A stretch of DNA of 38,579 nucleotides from CAYVMD01 sp964452465 (GTDB taxonomy: Bacteria; Armatimonadota; JACIXR01), in the NCBI GenBank assembly GCA_964452465.1, contig CAYVMD010000018.1, forward strand, positions 1-38,579, written 5' to 3'. Positions within the stretch are counted from its first letter, which is position 1, and each line of letters begins with the position of its first letter. Shown here one piece after another: positions 9,201 through 17,189 of this stretch. The translations under genes and the position numbers were made by a program. The notes beneath the pieces are model-generated. The model was not told the origin of the DNA. It did no database searches and worked only from the letters and a program-made list of their open reading frames with translations.

Positions 9201-9496
9201 TTCATTATGTTGAATCTATCCACATTGAGGTCTTCCAATTGCCTGTAAACCAGGATCACTATCGCCAAGCCGACCACTACCTCCGCCACAGCTAAGGCGA
9301 TTATGAATAGAGCGAGGGCTTGCCCTGTGGGGAGATCGTGGTGGCGGGAGAAGGCGACGAAATTCAGGTTCACCGCGTTGAGCATTAACTCGATGCACAT
9401 GAGGATACCGATGGCGTTCCTCCGCGTGAGGGCGCCGTAAAGCCCTATGGAGAAGAGGATAGCAGAGACGAGGAGGTAAAGGTTGGTGCTTATCAT
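9194..9496 (-). CDS. nuoK: NADH-quinone oxidoreductase subunit K
   Basis: This 100-residue, three-helix membrane subunit belongs to the proton pathway next to NuoJ. The start MISTNLYLLVSAILFSIGLYG and the core IGILMCIELMLNAVNLNFVAFSR are typical; the glutamates in IELMLN and in ALAVAEVVVGLAIVI are the conserved membrane carboxylates of the family. I chose the ATG at 9494-9496, not an earlier in-frame codon, because it has GGGAGGA upstream, gives the usual length and overlaps the nuoJ stop as ATGA. It overlaps nuoL by 7 bases. Confidence 0.95.
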   Translation of the reverse strand: MISTNLYLLVSAILFSIGLYGALTRRNAIGILMCIELMLNAVNLNFVAFSRHHDLPTGQALALFIIALAVAEVVVGLAIVILVYRQLEDLNVDRFNIMKW

Positions 9497-9990
9497 TTGT
9501 CCTCCCTTGCCAAAACGAGCGCCCCTATGGCGGAGAGCAGGAACACTAGCCCCAAGATCTCCAAGGGGAGAAGGTAGTTGCTCAATATCTGGTTTGCTAA
9601 GAGGGGTGTGGTATCCGCTTGGGAGCGGGGAGGGGGCCAGGGTAGCCACAGGGAAGGGATGAGCAGGGCGAGGAAGGCAAGGACAAGGATAAAGACCAGG
9701 GGGCTTTGGCGGTTGAACTGCCTCTCCCCCCGTCCCCTCATCCTGTGTGCCAACATGATGGCGAAGAGGATCAATAGCACTACCCCTCCCACATACACCA
9801 TAACCTGCACGACCGCGAGGAAGGGAGCATCGGCGAGCATGAATAGTCCCGCCACTCCCAAAAGGGAGAGCGCAAGGAAGAAGGCGCAGTGAATGAGGTT
9901 GGGCAAGAGAACAACGCAGAGCGCTCCTCCTATCGTCAGGAGGGCGGAGATGAAGAAGGCGGTGTGAAGGGCGAAGGAGGAGACCGTCAT
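9493..9990 (-). CDS. nuoJ: NADH-quinone oxidoreductase subunit J
   Basis: This 165-residue, five-helix Complex I membrane subunit shows the diagnostic third-helix segment LAVVQVMVYVGGVVLLILFAIMLAHR, which carries the pi-bulge region linked to coupling. The loop after it is basic and Pro/Trp-rich. The start overlaps the nuoI stop by one base and the stop overlaps nuoK by four bases, so translation is coupled on both sides. Confidence 0.94.
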   Translation of the reverse strand: MTVSSFALHTAFFISALLTIGGALCVVLLPNLIHCAFFLALSLLGVAGLFMLADAPFLAVVQVMVYVGGVVLLILFAIMLAHRMRGRGERQFNRQSPLVFILVLAFLALLIPSLWLPWPPPRSQADTTPLLANQILSNYLLPLEILGLVFLLSAIGALVLAREDK

Positions 9991-10406
9991 CAGGGGCGCC
10001 TCCTTATCAACTCCTCCCTGGTATAAGCGGAGAGTTCATATTCCTGAGTCATCCTTATAGCTCCCGTAGGGCAGTGTTCGGCACAAAGCCCGCATACCAT
10101 ACAGCGTCCTAAATTCAGGGTGAAGGAGCGAGGTTTGCGCTTCTCCTTTCCATCCTCCGTTATCTTCCAAACCTCTATCTCTATAACATCGCTCGGGCAG
10201 ACCCTCTGGCAGATGCCGCAGGCTATGCACTTCTCCACATCCACATCCACCATCGCCCTAAATTGAGGAGGGAAAGAAGCCCTCTCTTCGGGATATTGGA
10301 GGGTTACCTTCTTCCTCCAAAAATAGGCGAATGTCACCCAGAGGGATTTCAAAACGCTCCAGGGCGTGATTATAAGCCTATAGACGATCCCCCAGAACCT
10401 TCTCAT
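9990..10406 (-). CDS. nuoI: NADH-quinone oxidoreductase subunit I, two [4Fe-4S] clusters
   Basis: This 138-residue peripheral ferredoxin-like subunit carries electrons to the last cluster before quinone. Two complete CxxCxxCxxxCP motifs are visible: CIACGICQRVCP (about 60-71) and CMVCGLCAEHCP (about 102-113), each followed by the expected hydrophobic strand. The N-terminus has an amphipathic helix that would lie on the membrane over NuoH. It overlaps nuoH by four bases (ATGA) and nuoJ by one. It is the only subunit of the hydrophilic arm encoded in this window. Confidence 0.96.
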   Translation of the reverse strand: MRRFWGIVYRLIITPWSVLKSLWVTFAYFWRKKVTLQYPEERASFPPQFRAMVDVDVEKCIACGICQRVCPSDVIEIEVWKITEDGKEKRKPRSFTLNLGRCMVCGLCAEHCPTGAIRMTQEYELSAYTREELIRRRP

Positions 10407-11455
10407 GATAGGGCGATTGCTCCTGCGGTTACGAATAGGTTGATCAGGGCGAGGGGGGTTAGGACCTTCCAGCCCAAGGAGAGGATTTGATCTATCCTAA
10501 CCCTCACTATGCTCGCCCTCAGCCACATGAGGAGGAGGACGAAGATGCCGGTCTTCAATATAAACCAGAATGGAGAAAGGATGTACCAATCGGGAATGAA
10601 GGCAAGGGGAGGCTTCCAGCCTCCAAAGAACAAGGTCACCATGATGGCGGAGAGGGCGAAGGCGTTGGAGAACTCGGCAAGGTAGAACATGGCGAACCTT
10701 ATTCCCGAATATTCCACGCTGTATCCCGCCACTATCTCCGATTCTCCCTCGGGGATATCGAAGGGGAGGTGACCCATCTCGGCGAGCGCGCAGATGAAGA
10801 AGATCATGAAGCCAAAGGGTTGGTAGAAGACGAACCAGCGAGGGATTACTTTCCAAAATCCCCCCGATTGCGCTTCTACTATTCCCCCCATGCGGAATGT
10901 GCCGGCGAGCATCACCACACCCAAAAGGGAAAGGAGCATAGGAACCTCATAGGATATTATCTGGGCAGCGGAGCGAAGCGCCCCCAGGACGGAATATTTA
11001 TTATTTCCCGCCCAACCGCCCAAGATTATCGCCAGGATGGTTACGGAGCCCACCGCCATGGCGAAAACGATGCCCATGCTGAAATCCTTAGCTACAATTC
11101 CCTTTCCGAAGGGGATGACGAGGTAGATGAGAAGAGCAGGCAAAAAGACAAGGACGGGGGCTAAGGTGAAGAGGAATTTATCCGCGGAGGCTGGGGTAAG
11201 GTCTTCTTTGACCAATAATTTTGTAGCATCTGCTACAGGTTGAAGGATCCCCTCTGGTCCTACTCTATTTGGACCCAATCTGCTTTGCATGTAGGCGATG
11301 AACCTGCGAAGGAGGTAGAGGAGGACCATAACGACGATCACGATGAGGGCAAGGAGGAGGACGCAGACGATTATCGCTCTCAGAGGCTCAACCCATATAG
11401 AAGGTATGCCTAACTTATGGAAAAGCAGAGATATCAAATCGCCTAAGCCTAACAT
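10403..11455 (-). CDS. nuoH: NADH-quinone oxidoreductase subunit H
   Basis: This 350-residue membrane subunit forms the quinone chamber between the two arms of Complex I. Family motifs are FIAYMQSRLGPNRVGPEGILQPVADATKLLVKE (about 45-77) and the acidic loop IPEGESEIVAGYSVEYSGIRF with its conserved glutamates. I prefer the ATG at 11453-11455; a TTG five codons upstream keeps the frame open, but neither start has a good ribosome site. It is the first nuo gene here: nothing resembling nuoA-G lies upstream, so those subunits must be elsewhere or absent. Confidence 0.95.
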   Translation of the reverse strand: MLGLGDLISLLFHKLGIPSIWVEPLRAIIVCVLLLALIVIVVMVLLYLLRRFIAYMQSRLGPNRVGPEGILQPVADATKLLVKEDLTPASADKFLFTLAPVLVFLPALLIYLVIPFGKGIVAKDFSMGIVFAMAVGSVTILAIILGGWAGNNKYSVLGALRSAAQIISYEVPMLLSLLGVVMLAGTFRMGGIVEAQSGGFWKVIPRWFVFYQPFGFMIFFICALAEMGHLPFDIPEGESEIVAGYSVEYSGIRFAMFYLAEFSNAFALSAIMVTLFFGGWKPPLAFIPDWYILSPFWFILKTGIFVLLLMWLRASIVRVRIDQILSLGWKVLTPLALINLFVTAGAIALS

Positions 11456-11511
11456 ATCTCTGTCATACAAGTAGCGCTTCGGTTTTTTTAATCACGGAGA
11501 TCTTGTTATTT

Positions 11512-11539
11512 ATTCTATCAACTGATTTTCTTTCTGCAA
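11512..11539 (-). promoter_or_regulatory. Probable promoter of the nuoH-N operon
   Basis: On the minus strand TTGCAG is followed after 16 bases by TAGAAT, with TG one base before the -10 box. It would give a leader of about 50 bases before nuoH. Its position right upstream of the first nuo gene supports the operon starting at nuoH and not being a tail of a longer nuoA-N transcript. Confidence 0.5.
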
Positions 11540-11863
11540 GAAAATTTTACCTCTGCGCTCGCGCTGCGAGCGCCAGGGGGATTGGGGAGATTAAGAATTT
11601 CTTCCGATGTTCCTTCGCAAAAGGGAATCGATGTATCCCGAGGCAGTGTAAGATTGATGGAATACCGACCTGAACAGAAAACGATGCTTCATTTTGAAAA
11701 AGATCATCGGGGTAGGGAAATTCTATTCTGCTCCAATACTTTTATCCCTTCCTTCGGATGAAAATCTTTGCTTTCCTTGTCTCCCCACTTCTTCTTTTCT
11801 ATTACTAGCTTTGTAGGAACGACAAAGCAAATAGTTAGCATTTAGATAACGGGGAATCGAGTT
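11540..11863. other. Intergenic region with a GC-rich hairpin
   Basis: No gene is recognised in this stretch. The only clear structure is a perfect 8-base inverted repeat with a 3-base loop at 11555-11573 (GCGCTCGC, GCT, GCGAGCGC). It is not followed by a T-run on either strand, so it does not look like an intrinsic terminator. The rest is AT-rich, with stops in all frames at short intervals. Confidence 0.4.
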
Positions 11864-12300
11864 CTATTGCCTTTTCTTTTTATAAGAATTTATTGCTTCA
11901 TTATCCATTCCTAAAACAGCGTAAGCTCGACCTTGATAGTAAGAATCCTCCGCAGTTTCGGGCTTGATTCTCGTTGTCTCTCGTAGTATTCCTTGTCCTT
12001 CTCTTCTGGTAAGCACATGATGCCCAACGAGGAATAACCCCTTTATGTAGCAAGGATCAGGTTCCCTTGCCTCCCTAAAAGTCTCTCGCCATCCCTCCTT
12101 CCCCTGCAAAAGCTGAACGTAAGCAAGCTCATGGTAAGCTTCAGCATAATTGGGCTTGTTTTCCATTGCCTTTCCCAAGGAGATTTTTAACTGCTCTCAC
12201 CTGCTTCCTTATTTGTTTCCCAAGAACCTTCCCAAAAATTAAAGCAACCTCTTCCTCCATAAGGGAACGACCAATATTGAACCATTCTCCGCTGTCCTAT
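11864..12300 (-). pseudogene. Decayed TPR-repeat protein gene
   Basis: The downstream part (11864 to about 12190) encodes about 105 residues with TPR-like helices (NYAEAYHELAYVQLLQGK; DSYYQGRAYAVLGMDNEAINSYKK). No good ribosome site precedes it and an in-frame TGA closes the frame just upstream. In the next frame the region up to about 12298 encodes DSGEWFNIGRSLMEEEVALI and continues into AVKNLLGKG, which would run smoothly into GKAMENKPNYAEAY with a single frameshift near 12170-12190. A TAG closes that frame at about 12299. I read this as the C-terminal remnant of a TPR protein broken by a frameshift and nonsense change. A real short protein from the downstream frame is less likely. No other gene shares its transcript. 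Confidence 0.5.
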
Positions 12301-12478
12301 AAAAAGGGCTCATCTTCTATACCCCCCTTCATATGTATTTTGAAGAACACTCCTCAATGCTTATCAAATTTTATTCTTGTTTCGCTTTTTCGAATTATCC
12401 CTGGGCGTGGTGGAGGAGAAGGGGGGATCCATGCATTTCCTAAAGGGTAGGGGAAGTAAAACGGCGGAGAGACGCTGG

Positions 12479-13540
12479 TTATCTCTTGGGGGATTTCCCT
12501 CTTCTCTTATTGACCAATTGGGCTAAACGATCCCAAAGTTCCTTTGCCTCTTGCTTCCCCGAGCGAGGGCTGAGGTAGTGGGGATAATCGAAAATGAGCA
12601 CCTTTTCACCATAACGGTTGGCTATCTGGAGCTGATGCAGGAATTCTTCGGGCTTCGCGGGAACATAGGGGTAGCGAAAAGCCTCCGCCTCCACCCACAA
12701 CTTCTTCCCATACCGCTGGCAGGTCTCCCTCAGCCATTTCTGACAGGCTTCACTATGCTCCCAATTGGAAAGCCCCGTCCCTATCCCATCTATGAGAAGG
12801 AATATATCCACCTTGCTCCTCGATATTATCGGCTCCCAAAAGGTTACGAGATCCTCCGGGGTGGCATAGCGCCATTTCCCTTCCTCCCTCACCAGATATA
12901 GACCTACGGGCAGGATGATCTGCAATTTAGGTGATAACTGCTTTATCCCCTCTGCTATGTAGTTTACGGCGCTCAGAAGGAGGGAAGGATCGTTCTTGTA
13001 GGTGTAGGGGTTCGCCTCCTGGGTTATATAGAACCCCGCTAGGGAGGGATGCTTGCGATAGAGGTGGAAGAGCTCCTTTGCAACCTCTCTCGTCTTCTTC
13101 GACCATTCGAGGAGGTCCCGCCTCGCCCTTTCCCTCTCCAACTCCTCCGGCGCTTCTCCCGATGGTGCGCTTATCAGCCCCAGGAAGACCTTGCCTCCCA
13201 CCTCATCCATCGTCTTGAGGAGGGTCCCAATGGGGTTTCTCCCCTTCCAGATTTCCCTTGGAGGGTAGATCTTGGAGGGATAGACCGCTTCGTAAGACCT
13301 TCCTTCTTTCCAGAGGGACATCTGCACGATGGCGATCCTCATCCCTAAACCTTCTGCCCCCTCCTTGCCTGCCTCCGCGATGAGTCCGTCGTGATGGAAC
13401 TTCTCCCCCACCCAATCGGATAATTGCCACAACGCCCCGTCTATGTGGAGGCTAACTTTACACTGACCGATCCCCCAGAGAAGTAGCACACCTAATAAAA
13501 CATTAGAAATACGCCTGGGGGTTATAGTGCTGTTCAACAT
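12479..13540 (-). CDS. Secreted TIM-barrel protein, DUF4434-like (putative glycosidase fold)
   Basis: This 353-residue protein opens with a basic stretch and a hydrophobic segment (about 10-27, NVLLGVLLLWGIG), consistent with a signal peptide or anchor. The remainder has the look of DUF4434/glycoside-hydrolase-like barrels: an early IDGALWQLSDWVGEKFHHDGL strand-loop, a central LAGFYITQEANPYTY with a candidate acidic residue, VDIFLLIDGIGTG, and LWVEAEAFRYPYVPA with another pair of acids. The reaction is unknown. It overlaps the 3' end of the sugar-binding protein gene by 38 bases, so it probably belongs to that transport operon and may release or recognise the imported sugar. AAGGAG lies only one base before the ATG; the adjacent TTG (13535-13537) has better spacing and may be the true start. 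Confidence 0.6.
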   Translation of the reverse strand: MLNSTITPRRISNVLLGVLLLWGIGQCKVSLHIDGALWQLSDWVGEKFHHDGLIAEAGKEGAEGLGMRIAIVQMSLWKEGRSYEAVYPSKIYPPREIWKGRNPIGTLLKTMDEVGGKVFLGLISAPSGEAPEELERERARRDLLEWSKKTREVAKELFHLYRKHPSLAGFYITQEANPYTYKNDPSLLLSAVNYIAEGIKQLSPKLQIILPVGLYLVREEGKWRYATPEDLVTFWEPIISRSKVDIFLLIDGIGTGLSNWEHSEACQKWLRETCQRYGKKLWVEAEAFRYPYVPAKPEEFLHQLQIANRYGEKVLIFDYPHYLSPRSGKQEAKELWDRLAQLVNKRRGKSPKR

Positions 13541-14492
13541 TCTCCTTGGTTACTTCCACCGTGGGTAGGGGGATGTGCTTGGGGACCTTCTCTCCTTTTA
13601 GGATCTTGATCGCCGTTTCTATAGCCTCCTTGCTTCCGTTAGGATAGATATAGGTGGCGGTCATCTCCCCCCTCATGATGGCGGTGAACGCTTCCTTCTG
13701 CCCATCTATGCCTATTATAACCATCCCTTTATCCTTTCCCACCGCCTTAGCTGCTGCCAAAGCCCCTAATGCCATCTCGTCGTTGTGGGCGTAGACGCCG
13801 TCTATCTTCTTGTAAGCCTGTAAGGCGTCCTCCATTATCTTGCGCGCTGGTTCGCGAAGATAATCCGCTGGTCTCTTCAGCACTACCTTTATTCCGGGGT
13901 ATTTATCCACTACCTCGTGGAAGCCCTTACTCCTCTCTATGGTGGGGGTGGCGCCCAATATCCCCTCAATCTCTACAACTATCCCTTTCCCTCCCAACTC
14001 CTTTACCATCCTCTCCCCTGCCTTCCTGCCTATCTCCAAGTTAGAGGCACCGATGAAGCAGGTGTAATCGGAGGTGGTTATGTTCCTGTCCAGCGTTATC
14101 ACCGGTATCCCTTGGCGATAGACCTCAGAGACGATCGGCGTTAAGGGTTCCGCCTCTCTTGGGCTTATAATGAGGAGATCAATGCCGCGAGTCACAAGGT
14201 CCTGCACATCGGCTATCTGCTTGTTGTTATCGTTTTTGGCATCGGTATAGATGAAATCTATCTCGTCCTGATGTTCCTTCACTGCATCCTCCATCTGCTT
14301 GAGCATGTTTATCCGCCAGGGATCGATCATCGTGCTTTGCGAGAAGCCAATCAGCCATTTCTTATGAGGCTTCGCTCCTTCCCTCACTGGTGCAACCTGC
14401 GGTTTCTCTCCTTCCCTGAAACGAAGAGTGTAGAGGAAAGCCCCCAGGATTACTATGATCAAAATGGTCACCCAGATTCCCTTCTTGCCCAT
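13503..14492 (-). CDS. Sugar ABC transporter substrate-binding protein (RbsB/YtfQ type)
   Basis: This 329-residue periplasmic binding protein of the Peripla_BP_4 family starts with a membrane-targeting segment (about 5-24, IWVTILIIVILGAFLYTL) that lacks a lipobox cysteine, so it may stay anchored. Typical segments are WLIGFSQSTMIDPWRINMLK, NNKQIADVQDLVTRGIDLLIISP, PVITLDRNI and GVYAHNDEMALGALAAAKA, the hinge and pocket elements of pentose/hexose binding proteins. The ligand cannot be deduced; the start resembles YtfQ-like proteins. AAAGGAGGT is placed correctly inside the end of the permease gene. It lies 6 bases after the permease and overlaps the DUF4434-like gene. No ATP-binding subunit is in this cluster. 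Confidence 0.88.
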   Translation of the reverse strand: MGKKGIWVTILIIVILGAFLYTLRFREGEKPQVAPVREGAKPHKKWLIGFSQSTMIDPWRINMLKQMEDAVKEHQDEIDFIYTDAKNDNNKQIADVQDLVTRGIDLLIISPREAEPLTPIVSEVYRQGIPVITLDRNITTSDYTCFIGASNLEIGRKAGERMVKELGGKGIVVEIEGILGATPTIERSKGFHEVVDKYPGIKVVLKRPADYLREPARKIMEDALQAYKKIDGVYAHNDEMALGALAAAKAVGKDKGMVIIGIDGQKEAFTAIMRGEMTATYIYPNGSKEAIETAIKILKGEKVPKHIPLPTVEVTKENVEQHYNPQAYF

Positions 14493-14498
14493 GCTAAC

Positions 14499-15440
14499 TT
14501 ATACCTCCTTTCTTTTCGATATGTAAACAGCGAATACGATTATCGCCCCTCTTATTATCTCCTGAGTATAGGTTCCGACTCCCTTGAGGTTTAGTATATT
14601 ATCCAAAATGCCTATTATCAAGGTGCCTATAACAGTGTTGCCTATCCCTCCCGTTCCTCCTGCTAAACTCGTGCCACCGATCACGACGCAGGCTATGGCG
14701 GATAGTTCATACCCCAAGCCAAAATTGGCGTTAGCCAGCCCATTTTGAAACCCTACCATCATTATTCCCCCCAAACCTGCTAAGAATCCCGAGATACTAT
14801 AAACTATTACCTTCACCCTTTCCACATTAACCCCCGAGAGACGCACCGCTTCTTCGTTGCTCCCTATCCCATATACATAGCGCCCGAAGGAGGTATACTT
14901 CAATACCAAGAACGCGAAGAGGGCGACGATGGCGAAGATGAAGGTTTGGACGGGGAGGAAATCCCCAATCTTGCCAAGCCCCAATTTTATAAGGAAGGGG
15001 ACCTCCGTTGGCTCCAAAGTGACGGGTTGTCCATTAGTGTAAAGGAAGGCGAAGCCCCTGGCGGAGGTCATGAGAGCGAGCGTGATGACGAAGGGTTGCA
15101 TCCGTCCCTTTGTGATGAGGACTCCGTTCAGAAAGCCGAAGAAGGTCCCTCCTAAAAGACCTACAAGTATGGCGCTCCAAAGGGGGAAATGCATATATTT
15201 TATGAAGCCAGCAGTGAGGCAAGCAGAGGCAGCAAGGACGGAGCCCACCGAGAGGTCTATGCCCCCGCTTAGAATGACGAAGGTCATTCCTACCGCTAAG
15301 ATGCCCATTATGGATATCCGTTGGGCTACATTTTGGAGGTTAGTGAGACGGATGAAATCGGGCGAGATGACGGCGGAAAAAACGAAAAGAAGGAGGAACC
15401 CCAGCGCTATCTTATACCTCTCCCAAAGGGTTTTGTTCAT
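14499..15440 (-). CDS. Sugar ABC transporter permease (RbsC family)
   Basis: This 313-residue integral membrane protein of the BPD_transp_2 family has about eight to ten hydrophobic segments. It contains the family's GGIDLSVGSVLAASA loop and the late signature ACVVIGGTSLAGGTGGIGNT, which couples permease to ATPase. It is the first gene of the operon permease, binding protein, DUF4434-like protein. Transporters of this class need an RbsA-type double ATPase, which is missing here, so a shared ATPase elsewhere is inferred. The ATG has no convincing ribosome site and a -10 box lies only six bases upstream, so the transcript may be leaderless. Confidence 0.9.
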   Translation of the reverse strand: MNKTLWERYKIALGFLLLFVFSAVISPDFIRLTNLQNVAQRISIMGILAVGMTFVILSGGIDLSVGSVLAASACLTAGFIKYMHFPLWSAILVGLLGGTFFGFLNGVLITKGRMQPFVITLALMTSARGFAFLYTNGQPVTLEPTEVPFLIKLGLGKIGDFLPVQTFIFAIVALFAFLVLKYTSFGRYVYGIGSNEEAVRLSGVNVERVKVIVYSISGFLAGLGGIMMVGFQNGLANANFGLGYELSAIACVVIGGTSLAGGTGGIGNTVIGTLIIGILDNILNLKGVGTYTQEIIRGAIIVFAVYISKRKEV

Positions 15441-15446
15441 ATCTTC

Positions 15447-15474
15447 ATTTTAATCCAAGGGAAAGAAGGGGCAA
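15447..15474 (-). promoter_or_regulatory. Probable leaderless promoter of the sugar ABC operon
   Basis: On the minus strand TTGCCC is followed after 16 bases by TAAAAT. The -10 box ends six bases before the ATG of the permease gene, which would place transcription start at the start codon itself. Confidence 0.45.
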
Positions 15475-15475
15475 A

Positions 15476-15548
15476 GTTTATTCGTTAGCGAGGGGCAGGA
15501 GGCCATGGATAAAAAAGCATAAAAAAATTCAAAAAGAAAATACAAAGG
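15476..15548. repeat. Direct repeat copy 1, left of the N gap
   Basis: This 73-base AT-rich unit (from GTTTATTCGTTAGCG to GAAAATACAAAGG) matches the unit at 15560-15631 over nearly its full length with a few substitutions and a 2-base indel. The pair flanks the assembly gap upstream of dnaA. Confidence 0.75.
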
Positions 15549-15558
15549 NNNNNNNNNN
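15549..15558. other. Assembly gap (10 N)
   Basis: Ten N between two near-identical units. The true gap may contain further repeat copies; the number ten is probably a placeholder. Confidence 0.95.
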
Positions 15559-15559
15559 A

Positions 15560-15631
15560 TTTTATTTGGTAGCGAAGGGCAGAAGGGATGAATAAAAAGC
15601 GTAAAAAAAATTAAAAAAGAAAATACAAAGG
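15560..15631. repeat. Direct repeat copy 2, right of the N gap
   Basis: This second unit (TTTTATTTGGTAGCGAAGGG to GAAAATACAAAGG) pairs with 15476-15548. Both contain a long A-rich tract after a GC-rich head. It lies about 55 bases before the dnaA promoter. Confidence 0.75.
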
Positions 15632-15684
15632 AGAAGGAAGGGAGAAATGGTAAAAACACCTTGAGAATCACCCCTTCATCCCTG

Positions 15685-15712
15685 TTGACCGTTTGAAGGG
15701 GGGAACTATACT
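15685..15712 (+). promoter_or_regulatory. Promoter of dnaA
   Basis: TTGACC is followed after 16 bases by TATACT, close to the housekeeping consensus. Transcription would start near 15719, giving a leader of about 90 bases. No DnaA box (TTATCCACA or its complement) is visible between 15441 and 15807. Confidence 0.6.
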
Positions 15713-15807
15713 ATTAAGTAGGCAGGCAAGGTTTTTCTCTCTCTAATTTGAGAAGTGATATGTTTGGGTCTATATTTGCTTCTACATGTAGAGAGGGCGA
15801 TTTGTAA

Positions 15808-17184
15808 ATGGGGATGAACGGCCAATTGAACTTGGATTTCGGTAATAAATTTGCCTCTCTGCCAGATGATAAAAAGTGGCAGGTAGTTTGCGAGCATTTG
15901 GCATCTAAGGGATTGGATTCATCCCTTGAGGTTTGGCTGCGGCAGATCAAGCCCCTCTCGCTCAGCGGGGACAAATTCGTCTTCGCCGCTTCCTCTTCCT
16001 TCGCCAAGGAATGGATCGAGAAGCGCTACCTTTCCCTCTTAAAGGAAACCCTCTCCCAATTTGAGGGCAATGAAGTAGAAGTGGAACTACGGGTGGTTCC
16101 AGAGAAAAGGGACAAGGAGAAAACCCCCTCAAAGAGGAAAACACAAACGGGGCTTCCTCTCAATCCCCGTTACACCTTTGAAACCTTCGTTGTAGGCCCT
16201 TCCAACCGGTTCGCCTACTCCTCTGCCAAGGCGGTTTCCGCCTCCCCAGGTTCCTCTTATAATCCTCTCTTCATCTATGGAGGGGTGGGATTAGGGAAAA
16301 CTCACCTCATGCAGGCGATAGGGAATAGCATCTTGGAGAACTTCGACGCTAATGTGATGTATGTGTCGGGCGAATACTTCACCACCCAGTACATCGAGGC
16401 ATTGAAGGATGGCAAGATCTCCTCCTTCCGCAAGAAGTTCAGGAGCGTCGATATCTGGTTGCTGGATGACATCCAATTCATCGCGGATAAGGAGCGGACC
16501 ACCGAGGAGTTCTTCCATACCTTCAACACCCTATACGAGATGGGAAAGCAGATCGTAATATGTTCGGATAGAGCGCCTTCCCAATTGCAACTTTTCCATC
16601 CCCGGGTAAGATCGCGTTTGGAAAGCGGTGTTATAGCGGGGATAAGACCTCCCGATTTTGAGACGAGGCTTGCTATCCTGGAGAAGAAGTTGGAGATGGA
16701 GAAGGCCTCTCTGCCTCAGGAAGTGCTTTTGTATATAGCGAAGGTCATCCAATCCAATATAAGGGCATTAGAGGGAGCTTTGGTCAAGTTATTGGCTTGG
16801 ACCTCCATCAACAACACCCTCCCTTCCCTACCCTTAGCGCAAGAGGTCATAGAGGATTACATAGAGAAAAAGGAAGCGAAGGCAAATGTAGGCATCCAAG
16901 ATATCATATCCGCTATATCCAAGTATTTCGGCATAAGCCCTCGCACGCTTAGAGGCAAGAGAAAGGACAAGAAAGTCCTTCTGCCTCGCCAAATATGCAT
17001 GTATCTCTGTAGGGAATTAACCCCCGCCTCCGTTACCGAGATCGCCAAAGTTTTAGGGCGCACCCATCCCGCAGTCCTCAACGGTTATAACAGGATAAAA
17101 GAGCAGATAGAGAGGGATAAGGAGTTAGCGAGCATCATTCAGAAGATAATATCCCTCCTTCCTTCCCCGTTTGAAGTTAGATAA
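15808..17184 (+). CDS. dnaA: Chromosomal replication initiator DnaA
   Basis: This 458-residue AAA+ protein binds DnaA boxes at oriC and opens the origin. Domain I (about 15-100) is the helicase-loading region, followed by a short basic linker. The AAA+ core has Walker A GGVGLGKTH, Walker B VDIWLLDDIQFI, and an arginine-finger region HPRVRSRLESG, which differs from the common SRFEWG. Domain IV ends with the DNA-binding signature VLGRTHPAVLNGYNRI. The length is typical. The start (ATG 15808) has a purine-rich GAGAGGGCG upstream; an in-frame ATG two codons later is possible. dnaN, recF and gyrB are not next to it, and its stop lies only 5 bases from the convergent DUF6785-like gene. Confidence 0.97.
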   Translation: MGMNGQLNLDFGNKFASLPDDKKWQVVCEHLASKGLDSSLEVWLRQIKPLSLSGDKFVFAASSSFAKEWIEKRYLSLLKETLSQFEGNEVEVELRVVPEKRDKEKTPSKRKTQTGLPLNPRYTFETFVVGPSNRFAYSSAKAVSASPGSSYNPLFIYGGVGLGKTHLMQAIGNSILENFDANVMYVSGEYFTTQYIEALKDGKISSFRKKFRSVDIWLLDDIQFIADKERTTEEFFHTFNTLYEMGKQIVICSDRAPSQLQLFHPRVRSRLESGVIAGIRPPDFETRLAILEKKLEMEKASLPQEVLLYIAKVIQSNIRALEGALVKLLAWTSINNTLPSLPLAQEVIEDYIEKKEAKANVGIQDIISAISKYFGISPRTLRGKRKDKKVLLPRQICMYLCRELTPASVTEIAKVLGRTHPAVLNGYNRIKEQIERDKELASIIQKIISLLPSPFEVR

Positions 17185-17189
17185 AAAGG

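Noticed and set aside
10487..11164. 225-residue open frame on the plus strand opposite nuoH
   Set aside because: Shadow of nuoH codon bias; no recognisable domain and charged low-information sequence.
11555..11573. Intrinsic terminator at the GC-rich hairpin
   Set aside because: The 8-base stem is perfect, but no T-run follows on either strand.
15441..15807. oriC upstream of dnaA
   Set aside because: No TTATCCACA-type DnaA boxes are visible; only AT-rich repeats and an unresolved gap. A single near-match (TTATCCACT) lies inside the sugar-binding protein gene and is likely chance.
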